Assembly (NCBI GenBank): GCA_029260815.1
Contig: JAJDCN010000339.1
Location: 1-39,819, forward strand
Reading direction: 5' to 3'
DNA: 39,819 nucleotides
Source of the DNA: Planctomycetota bacterium
GTDB taxonomy: Bacteria; Planctomycetota; B129-G9; JAJDCN01
The notes beneath the pieces were generated by a model. The model was not told where the DNA came from, did not search any database, and saw only the letters and a program-made list of their open reading frames with translations. A program made the position numbers and the translations under genes. Position 1 is the first letter of the stretch. Each line of letters opens with the position of its first letter. This document shows positions 34,941-39,819 of this stretch, piece by piece.

Positions 34941-35270
34941 GGGGGGGGTACTCGCGCTCGTGGGACTCCTCAGCCTGCTATCGGACGAGGCACGGGAGGC
35001 CCTCTGGCAGTTCCTCGCGGCGCCTTGGCTGTAGCGACTCGCTTCTCGGCCAGCCTGGCCTGTCCCTCGGAAACTTGTTAGTTGTGCGGGCAGGCCATCC
35101 ACAGTCTCTCAACAGGTTGTTCACTAGGTTGAGTTCCGCCCGAGCCCCAGAGTTGGGCCCGAAGCGGGGACTACACAAGATTAGCACTCGCGCTGGGACT
35201 GACGTAACCCATGCGCAAATAGTGACTTGTGTTTGCGGAGACGCTAGCCGCAAGTATCGTCTCGCCCGGT

Positions 35271-35289
35271 TGCGCGCCGCCGGCGCGCA
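35271..35289. repeat. 19-base GC palindrome
   Basis: TGCGCGCCG and CGGCGCGCA are perfect inverse complements around a single central C. It lies 34 bases before a longer hairpin and about 170 bases before the 210-aa gene. A protein-binding site or part of an RNA leader is possible. Confidence 0.55.
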
Positions 35290-35322
35290 GCGTGCTTCAG
35301 CTGGCTTCAGCAGGAGTTCTTG

Positions 35323-35354
35323 GGGCCCCGCGTCGGTTGGACGACGCGGGGCCC
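35323..35354 (+). terminator. Strong 13-bp GC hairpin
   Basis: GGGCCCCGCGTCG (35323-35335) pairs perfectly with CGACGCGGGGCCC (35342-35354) around a 6-base loop. It has no T-run on the plus side (GCTTCATG). It could be a terminator without U-tract, an attenuator for the gene at 35462, or a replication/transfer signal of the element. Confidence 0.55.
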
Positions 35355-35461
35355 GCTTCATGTCGTACGCAACTCGTACGGTCCCAGCACAAGAACTGCA
35401 ACTAACGCTGAAATGGCGGAGTCGTCCAACCGGCTGCGCCGAGTCCGGAAAGGACAGCCGC

Positions 35462-36094
35462 ATGAGCCGCAAGACCGCAGCCGCGCCCAAGAGGCGACTC
35501 TCATTGACTGACTTCGTTGACATCGTGTCGAAGAAGGGGCGCCCGAAGGCGACCAAAGTGCGCCAAGTCTCTACTCGGGATGAATACCACCCGGCACACG
35601 ACTACTACCGGACGACTCGGGAGAAGCTGATTGAGCACGCACGAGGACTCGTCGGCGATGCCCATCTCGATCTGTTCGCCGCATCCGTGCCTCTCAACAA
35701 GCAAGAGAATGTAGCGAGGATTGTCTCGGGATACCGTCGCTGGCGGGGCCGCAAGCGCGTGCGCTGGTTCGATCCGGCGGTTGGCCCCTTCATCGCGGAC
35801 GGCATTGAGATCTCGGTGAATCCCGAGATGGGCGTGGTCGTAGGAGGCACGTCGCACGTCGTGAAGCTGTACTTCAAGTCAGAGAAACTGAAGAAGCTGG
35901 ACATCGATGTCATTCATCACCTGATGGAACGGACCCTTCGGAAGCAGAGCCCTCGAGGTGCAGTGATGTGCATTCTCGACGTGCGCCATGGCAAGTTGAT
36001 TGTCCCGACGAAGAAGATCCCGGAGTTGGGGCAGATGCTTCGCGCTGAGATTGCGTACATCGCGCAGATGTGGGGACCTCAGCGCGGGCCGTAG
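35462..36094 (+). CDS. Protein of unknown function, basic N-terminus
   Basis: 210 residues from ATG 35462 with AAAGGA about 8 bases upstream. The frame is open further upstream but across hairpins and IS debris, so this start is preferred. The N-terminus is basic (SRKTAAAPKRRLSLTDFVDI, then SKKGRPKATKV), consistent with nucleic-acid binding. Residues 55-190 look like a compact mixed domain: KLIEHARGLVGDAHLDLFA, VPLNKQENVARIVSGYRRW, GIEISVNPEMGVVVGG and VVKLYFKSEKLKKLDIDV. No family recognised. It stands alone, with non-coding DNA on both sides, close to the recombination module; a role in element maintenance or defence is possible but not shown. Confidence 0.7.
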   Translation: MSRKTAAAPKRRLSLTDFVDIVSKKGRPKATKVRQVSTRDEYHPAHDYYRTTREKLIEHARGLVGDAHLDLFAASVPLNKQENVARIVSGYRRWRGRKRVRWFDPAVGPFIADGIEISVNPEMGVVVGGTSHVVKLYFKSEKLKKLDIDVIHHLMERTLRKQSPRGAVMCILDVRHGKLIVPTKKIPELGQMLRAEIAYIAQMWGPQRGP

Positions 36095-36548
36095 CCTGCT
36101 CGCTGACTTGGCACCGAAAGCTGAGCCAGTTCGTTGGGGGGCAACTCAGGCAAGGACTGTCGTGGAGGCACCCCAGGCGGGAAGCCCGATGTGGGTCCCT
36201 AGATGCTAAGGAACGAACGTGAGGCGCAGCGGGATGGCGGGCTTCGCCACCGGTCAATGTTCCCGACAGGTCCAGGCCTGGCGCATCTGCGGCTCCAGGC
36301 TTCCGCCGCCGCGTGTCAGATCACGCCGCGCGTTCGAAGCAGTCGGGTGAAACTCCCGCCACTCGCCTGGGGCGCCAGTGCCCAGGGGCCCGGTGTAGTT
36401 CCGTCGTTCGTGTCACGATCCGCGCCGAGCCGCACAACCCATTGACCCTGCGTGACTTGCCAACGCACGGGCAGGCTGGTCGCCCTCCGTGTAGACGGAT
36501 CCGGTACTCGGCGGTGCAGGTACCCGTGCGCCGGCCCGGACGCTCCCG
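36095..36548. other. Structured non-coding region
   Basis: 454 bases with no plausible gene but several short stems: CCTGGG/CCCAGG (36366-36371 with 36381-36386), GGG-TGAAAC-TCCC near 36343-36356, and a TGGC/GCCA stem near 36109-36124. The strings CTAAGGAACGAACGTGAGG and AGTCGGGTGAAACTCCCG have the flavour of group II intron domain I, but no maturase gene or conserved GUGCG start and domain V was found. It may be an intron relic or an uncharacterised structured RNA. Confidence 0.35.
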
Positions 36549-37406
36549 CTACGTGAGGAGGTGCGATACGTCAGGGAGCCCTGCGCCCGGGACCTCCTCC
36601 AGGGTGACAGGGCGTACTTCCACCCTTCGCGACCAAGCAACGAACACTGGATTGTCGACCGTGGATCGGATCCACGAGATGGCTTCGCCGAACCGGGGCA
36701 GCGCTCGGGACGCCAAGAACGGCGTCGTGGTTGAGCCTGTCAGCCCGAAGAATTCGCCAGGGACCGGGATCCAACGGAGCACGCTCCGGTCAGTCCAGAA
36801 GGCTCCGATGAGGCGGGAGGCTCGCTCCGCCGAGCGCTTGCGCCATCGGCGGCTCATGGGCCGCAGATCGGCTTCCGAGGCGTAGCGGGAGCTTCGGCAC
36901 AGGACGGCGCTCCAGTGGCCAGGAGGCGGGTCTTCCCCGCAGAAGACGTCCTCGAAGGCGAACGGGTTCTTCGAGGCGTACGCGCGGCCACATGGAGTGC
37001 GGAGCACCTGCTCGCCGCGGCTCAGGTAGGGGGCCATGATCGCGTAGAGCCCGTAGCGTGGCAGGACCGCGGCCGCCCCACGTGTTCCTAGTGCCGTTCG
37101 CCTCGGCGGTCTCGCCGGTGCCTTGGATGTGCGGTGCTGGCGGATCCATGTCTCCTGCGACATCCCTGTCAGGGAGCGCACCCAGCCGTCGATGTCCTCG
37201 GCCGTGAAGAAGACCGGGCGTCCTTGCACACCGCCACCACGAACGGGCAAGACGTTCCGTCGGCGACGGATCTCCAGGGCATTTGCCGTGACATCGATGC
37301 CGATCATCTGCAAGTAGCCGGCAAGGCCGTTCCACCCTTCGACGCGTGAGGGGCGGAGCAGCGGGCCGAGCTCGATGTCAGCGTGGCGGTCGTCAGGGAG
37401 CTTCAT
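36549..37406 (-). CDS. Unrecognised protein with possible N-terminal DNA-binding domain
   Basis: 285 residues from ATG 37406; earlier in-frame starts would add Arg/Pro-rich sequence. The N-terminal 100 residues read ELGPLLRPSRVEGWNGLAGY, then IGIDVTANALEIRRRRNVLP and VFFTAEDIDGWVRSL, which resembles a winged-helix or excisionase-like domain ending in an aspartate-rich helix. The remainder (VLPRYGLYAIMAPYLSRGEQ, WIPVPGEFFGLTGSTTTPF) is not recognised. The ribosome-binding site is weak. It is transcribed away from the excisionase-like gene at 37659, sharing a 252-bp control region, so an accessory or regulatory gene of the element is a fair guess. Confidence 0.6.
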   Translation of the reverse strand: MKLPDDRHADIELGPLLRPSRVEGWNGLAGYLQMIGIDVTANALEIRRRRNVLPVRGGGVQGRPVFFTAEDIDGWVRSLTGMSQETWIRQHRTSKAPARPPRRTALGTRGAAAVLPRYGLYAIMAPYLSRGEQVLRTPCGRAYASKNPFAFEDVFCGEDPPPGHWSAVLCRSSRYASEADLRPMSRRWRKRSAERASRLIGAFWTDRSVLRWIPVPGEFFGLTGSTTTPFLASRALPRFGEAISWIRSTVDNPVFVAWSRRVEVRPVTLEEVPGAGLPDVSHLLT

Positions 37407-37593
37407 GGTCTGAAGCCTAGTGCCCCGGAGCGCGCAGCGGCGATCGCGCCACCGTTTCCTCGGCCGCCAAGCCGGAGGTGCGGGGGGGGTAATGGTGGCG
37501 ATCTGCCCACCAAGGAGGGGTTCCGGTGCAGGATGCGATCGTCGATGGTGCACAAGGTGCGCCGCGACCCGGCGTGCAAGTCGCTCGTCGGAA

Positions 37594-37608
37594 CTCACCA
37601 CTAGTGAG
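37594..37608. promoter_or_regulatory. Palindrome in the divergent control region
   Basis: CTCAC (37594-37598) and GTGAG (37604-37608) with a perfect CACTAGTG core at 37599-37606. It lies about 50 bases before the HTH gene at 37659 and between divergent genes, a fitting place for an autoregulatory operator. Confidence 0.35.
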
Positions 37609-37658
37609 GTGCCCGTCGTTCGGCGGGTTGGGCATACCTCGCTGAGCGGAGATTACCT

Positions 37659-37925
37659 ATGTCTCAAGAGGATCGCTTCCTCGTCCTCAGCGAAGCTGCT
37701 GAAGATCTCGAACTCTCAGTCGCCGAGGTACGTCGCCTCGTCGAAGAGGGTGAACTCGAAGGCCATCGCGACGAGCCCACCGGCCCGTTGTTGATCACCA
37801 AGGAAAGCGTCGATGACTACGCCGATGAGGCGGATGACGACGCTGACGAGGATGCCTTCGACCGCGGCTACAACGAAGGTCACGCCGATGGCCTCGCTGA
37901 AGCCGACCACCAAGAGGACGACTAG
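37659..37925 (+). CDS. Small helix-turn-helix protein with acidic tail (excisionase-like)
   Basis: 88 residues, ATG 37659 after GGAG at good spacing. The first 50 residues have the MerR/HTH_17 layout of excisionases: FLVLSEAAEDLELSVAEVRR, then GELEGHRDEPTGPLLI and an ESVDDYADE helix. The last 35 residues are very acidic (DEADDDADEDAF), with a repeated GYNEGHADGLAEADH stretch, unusual for a pure DNA binder; it may recruit or inhibit a partner. A strong terminator follows 14 bases after the stop codon, so it is transcribed separately from the second HTH gene and integrase. Likely role: regulation or directionality of recombination. Confidence 0.8.
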   Translation: MSQEDRFLVLSEAAEDLELSVAEVRRLVEEGELEGHRDEPTGPLLITKESVDDYADEADDDADEDAFDRGYNEGHADGLAEADHQEDD

Positions 37926-37938
37926 TCGTCCTCTCGTC

Positions 37939-37965
37939 GGGGCGGCCCTCTCTGAGGGCCGCCCC
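37939..37965 (+). terminator. Terminator after the first HTH gene
   Basis: A perfect 12-bp stem, GGGGCGGCCCTC (37939-37950) with GAGGGCCGCCCC (37954-37965), and a 3-base loop, followed by GGTTCTG. The strongest terminator-like structure in the window; it separates the 88-aa gene from the 74-aa gene and integrase. Confidence 0.85.
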
Positions 37966-37983
37966 GGTTCTGAGAGGCCAAGC

Positions 37984-38208
37984 ATGGCCAAGGAAGAACC
38001 CCAGAAGGCAGGCGTCGCAGGTCTGCCGCAGCTCCTGAAGGTCGCCGAGGTGTCGACGATCTTGAACGTCGATCAGCGAACGCTGCGCGCCTGGATCGCA
38101 GCCCGGAAGATCGGCGTCGTGCGCCTGTCTAGCCGCTGCCTGCGCATTCCGTCAGGCGAGCTCGAGCGTTTCATCGAAGAGCGTCTCGATGGGCCGAAGA
38201 CGCGCTGA
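37984..38208 (+). CDS. Excisionase-like helix-turn-helix protein
   Basis: 74 residues from ATG 37984 with GAGAGG upstream; the frame is open earlier but through the terminator. The body is a complete HTH_17 domain: LPQLLKVAEVSTILNVDQRT, LRAWIAARKIGVVRL, then SRCLRIPSGELERFIEERLD. Excisionases of this type bind near attachment sites, bend DNA and steer the integrase toward excision, and often regulate the int promoter. It ends 70 bases before the integrase start, so the two are likely co-transcribed. The only other candidate for the excisionase is the acidic-tailed gene just upstream. Confidence 0.88.
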   Translation: MAKEEPQKAGVAGLPQLLKVAEVSTILNVDQRTLRAWIAARKIGVVRLSSRCLRIPSGELERFIEERLDGPKTR

Positions 38209-38278
38209 ACGAGGTCCAGGACGCTCGGCCTCTTGGGGTCACCACAACTCGTTAGAATGGGGACGTTGGAGGTATGCC

Positions 38279-39724
38279 ATGCGTGTGTTTCGCCCTACAT
38301 GGAAGCGGGACGGCAAGACCCGCGAGGGAACCGTCTACTGGGTCTCAGCGACGGTCAACGGTTCGCGTCTGCGCAAGACGACCGGCTGCCGCGACAAGCG
38401 CGCAGCCGAAGAGCGTGCGCGCGAGATCGTCCGTCATGCCGAGCGCAAGGCTGCCGGACTGATCGATCCGTGGCAGGAGCAGCAAGAGCGTCCGCTTGCC
38501 GAGCACGTGGCGGACTTCGAAACCACGCTTCGGGCCCGAAACCTCTGCGCTCAGCACATCGCCGATCGCACGAGCTGCCTCCAGAAGTTCGTAGACACAT
38601 CGAAGGCGAGACGGCTCTCTGACCTCGATGAGGTGAAGGCGAGCCGTTGGTTGGAGCAGGAACGCCTCTCGGGCCTCGCCGCGCGCACCGTGAACCGTCG
38701 CTACCAGGCCTTGCGTCAGTTCGGCCGTTGGCTGACGAAGACCAAGCGCGTTGCGTCCGATCCGTTCGAGGGGCTCTGCCCGCTCAACGAGGCGGCCGAT
38801 CGGCGCCACGTGCGGCGGGCGCTCAATGCGGACGAGTTGTCCCGCCTGCTGGAAGCTGCGGAGCGCAGGCCGCTTGAGAATGCGCGAGCGCAGCGTACGA
38901 CCTGCGGGGTGACGCCGGTCGAAGAAGCCCGCCTGAAGGCGCTCGGAGCCTCCAGGGCACTGCTCTACGACCTTGCCGCCGGCACGGGGCTGCGCAAGGG
39001 AGAGCTCAAGCGCTGCTGCTGGCGCGACCTCGACTTCGAGCGACGCTGGGTCACGGTGCCTGCCGCCTCGGCCAAGTCGCGCAAGCTGCAGGGTGTGCCG
39101 CTGCGCCAGGATCTCGTCATCAGGTTGCAGGCGCATCGTCCGAAGGACGCGGTGGGGGGCGACCTCGTCTTCCCGGGCGCGTCGTTCCCGTCGCTGCGCG
39201 CATTCAAGCGCGACCTCGTCGCCGCGGGGCTGGCCCTGGTCGAGCGCCGGACGTTCGATGAGAGCGGTGAGCGCTACAAACAGCCGCGCGAGATCTTCGA
39301 CACGGAAGACGACTCGGGCCGGCGCATCGACTTCCACTCGCTGCGCTACACCTTCGTCACGAGGCTTGCCCAGGCTGGCGTGCACCCGCGCGCCGCGCAG
39401 GAGCTCGCACGCCACGCCAAGATCGAAACCACGATGGAGATCTACACGGACCTGAGTCTGTTGGATCTTCACGGCGCGGTGGAGCAAGCCGCCGGGCCGG
39501 ATCTGCTTGGTCACATGCTTGGTCAAAAACCTGCCAGCACAACCGACAACGCTTCATCACGTCGCACCAAGCGCGTTCGGCGGTGGGCACGCAAGGCGGC
39601 GCGCAAACGCGCAACGAATCGGCCCCCGGCGCGAGAAGTGGGGAGGGAAGAAGTGGTGGGCGTTACTGGACTCGAACCAGTGACCCCCAGCTTGTCGAGC
39701 TGGTGCTCTAGCCAACTGAGCTAA
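38279..39724 (+). CDS. int: Tyrosine recombinase / integrase of the element
   Basis: 481 residues; ATG 38279 with TTGGAGG 6 bases upstream, preferred over an open extension to 38189. The N-terminus has an arm-binding-like basic domain (VFRPTWKRDGKTREGTVYWV), residues 80-170 a SAM-like core-binding domain (LAEHVADFETTLRARNL), then the catalytic domain. Visible catalytic residues: R239 in GTGLRKGELKR, H353 and R356 in FHSLRYTF, H379 in ELARHAKIETT and nucleophile Y389 in MEIYTD. It catalyses strand exchange between attachment sites at the tRNA gene. The C-terminal 20-odd residues (VTGLEPVTPSLSSWCSSQLS) are translated from the att repeat and antisense tRNA, and would be replaced after excision by sequence from the left end. 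It is the only integrase in the window. Confidence 0.96.
   Translation: MRVFRPTWKRDGKTREGTVYWVSATVNGSRLRKTTGCRDKRAAEERAREIVRHAERKAAGLIDPWQEQQERPLAEHVADFETTLRARNLCAQHIADRTSCLQKFVDTSKARRLSDLDEVKASRWLEQERLSGLAARTVNRRYQALRQFGRWLTKTKRVASDPFEGLCPLNEAADRRHVRRALNADELSRLLEAAERRPLENARAQRTTCGVTPVEEARLKALGASRALLYDLAAGTGLRKGELKRCCWRDLDFERRWVTVPAASAKSRKLQGVPLRQDLVIRLQAHRPKDAVGGDLVFPGASFPSLRAFKRDLVAAGLALVERRTFDESGERYKQPREIFDTEDDSGRRIDFHSLRYTFVTRLAQAGVHPRAAQELARHAKIETTMEIYTDLSLLDLHGAVEQAAGPDLLGHMLGQKPASTTDNASSRRTKRVRRWARKAARKRATNRPPAREVGREEVVGVTGLEPVTPSLSSWCSSQLS
39652..39701. repeat. Right attachment repeat inside the tRNA-Val gene
   Basis: Identical over 50 bases to 91-140. It covers the tRNA from the anticodon stem to the 3' CCA, plus two bases beyond. 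It also encodes the integrase C-terminus. The flanking base on each side differs from the left copy, defining the repeat exactly; near-identity (GAAG) continues just outside on the integrase side. Confidence 0.93.
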
Positions 39725-39730
39725 ACGCCC
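39654..39730 (-). tRNA. tRNA-Val (anticodon GAC)
   Basis: 77 bases including an encoded CCA. Acceptor stem GGGCGTT/AACGCCC, D-stem GCTC/GAGC, anticodon stem CCAGC/GCTGG, 5-base variable loop, T-arm ACTGG-TTCGAGT-CCAGT all pair perfectly. The anticodon loop reads TCGACAA, giving GAC (valine). Position 33 is C instead of the near-universal U. The 3' part is supplied by the integrated element's attachment site and the gene remains complete. The integrase gene overlaps it on the opposite strand. Confidence 0.95.
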
Positions 39731-39819
39731 ACGCGTGCGCGGGGGCAGGTTGTACCACCGCCCCGGGGAGGAGCAATATCGCGCGCGGGGCGGGATCCGG
39801 GGCGGCAGCGGTCCCCGTG
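39731..39819. other. Chromosomal flank right of the element
   Basis: Sequence upstream of the tRNA gene. It is GC-rich and should contain the tRNA promoter on the minus strand, but I cannot identify -35 or -10 hexamers. No gene is visible. Confidence 0.5.

Larger units (their letters stand above)
34941..35461. other. Gap between IS fragment and the 210-aa gene
   Basis: About 520 bases. A plus-strand frame to 35034 ends VLALVGLLSLLSDEAREALW and could be the tail of a lost membrane protein, but no proper start exists. Two strong palindromes at 35271-35289 and 35323-35354 precede the next gene and may be its control region or the terminator of a vanished transcript. Confidence 0.5.
91..39701. 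mobile_element. Integrated genetic element inserted in a tRNA-Val gene
   Basis: Bounded by a perfect 50-bp direct repeat (91-140 and 39652-39701). The right copy is the 3' part of an intact tRNA-Val gene and abuts a tyrosine recombinase; the left copy is an orphan tRNA fragment. This is the standard signature of site-specific integration into a tRNA gene with the gene restored at one end. Cargo includes an RHS toxin/immunity pair, two unusual two-gene operons with nuclease- or NADase-like domains, a PLD-family gene, five exported proteins and IS3 debris. I see no relaxase, type IV secretion, replication or phage structural genes, so it is more likely an integrative mobilizable element or island than an ICE or prophage. 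Boundaries are directly visible; mobility today is inference. Confidence 0.9.

Noticed and set aside
34660-35034. Plus-strand frame ending VLALVGLLSLLSDEAREALW
   Set aside because: Its first three quarters are antisense to the IS3 transposase fragment and no start exists for the membrane-like tail alone.
34934-35461. N-terminal extension of the 210-aa protein upstream to 34934
   Set aside because: The extension runs through IS debris and two strong hairpins and is Arg-rich; ATG 35462 has a proper ribosome-binding site.
38345-39526. 393-codon minus-strand frame opposite the integrase
   Set aside because: Shadow of the integrase; all tyrosine recombinase residues are on the plus strand.
1-39819. 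CRISPR array
   Set aside because: No regularly spaced direct repeats were seen; the only exact long repeat is the 50-bp attachment pair, and the YD repeats are protein-coding.

Overview
GC-rich bacterial DNA. The gene content suggests a Planctomycetota-like host: large secreted proteins with carboxypeptidase-regulatory-like repeats, a trypsin/TPR fusion, a HEAT-repeat metallopeptidase, a GYF_2-type protein with one membrane anchor, and GTG starts. Myxococcota or another GC-rich phylum cannot be excluded by reading alone.

Almost the whole window is one integrated element. A perfect 50-bp direct repeat lies at 91-140 and 39652-39701. The right copy is the 3' two-thirds of an intact tRNA-Val(GAC) gene (39654-39730, minus strand); the left copy is an orphan tRNA 3' fragment. 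A tyrosine recombinase (38279-39724) runs into the right copy, preceded by two small HTH/excisionase-like genes. I see no conjugation, replication, capsid or packaging genes, so an integrative mobilizable element or defence/cargo island of about 39.6 kb is the best description. After excision the integrase reading frame would continue through the repeat into the left end and gain a different, longer C-terminus.

Layout. 893-7550: an exported RHS/YD-repeat polymorphic toxin with a C-terminal WHH nuclease, its SUKH-type immunity gene 3 bp downstream, and a divergent OmpR-like regulator with a degenerate receiver. 7584-10310: a small acidic protein, a possible membrane peptide, a truncated endonuclease/exonuclease/phosphatase gene and a two-HKD phospholipase D-family protein. 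10680-13994: a two-gene operon of a P-loop ATPase fused to TIR/nucleoside-deoxyribosyltransferase-like domains, plus an unrecognised Rossmann-like partner; this looks like an undescribed defence module. 14450-27352: five exported or membrane-anchored proteins. 28039-33937: a second two-gene operon, an alpha/beta-hydrolase-TPR-PIN-like fusion (1299 aa) whose stop codon overlaps the start of a 668-aa helical partner; this is my strongest candidate for a new system. 34560-37406: IS3 debris, strong hairpins, two unrecognised genes and a structured non-coding stretch. 37659-39730: the recombination module and tRNA.

The cargo looks like a conflict island: one toxin/immunity pair, two multi-domain effector-sensor operons and a PLD-family locus, interspersed with decayed IS ends. 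Assignments come from motifs read by eye; no database search was possible, and functions of the two candidate systems are inference.
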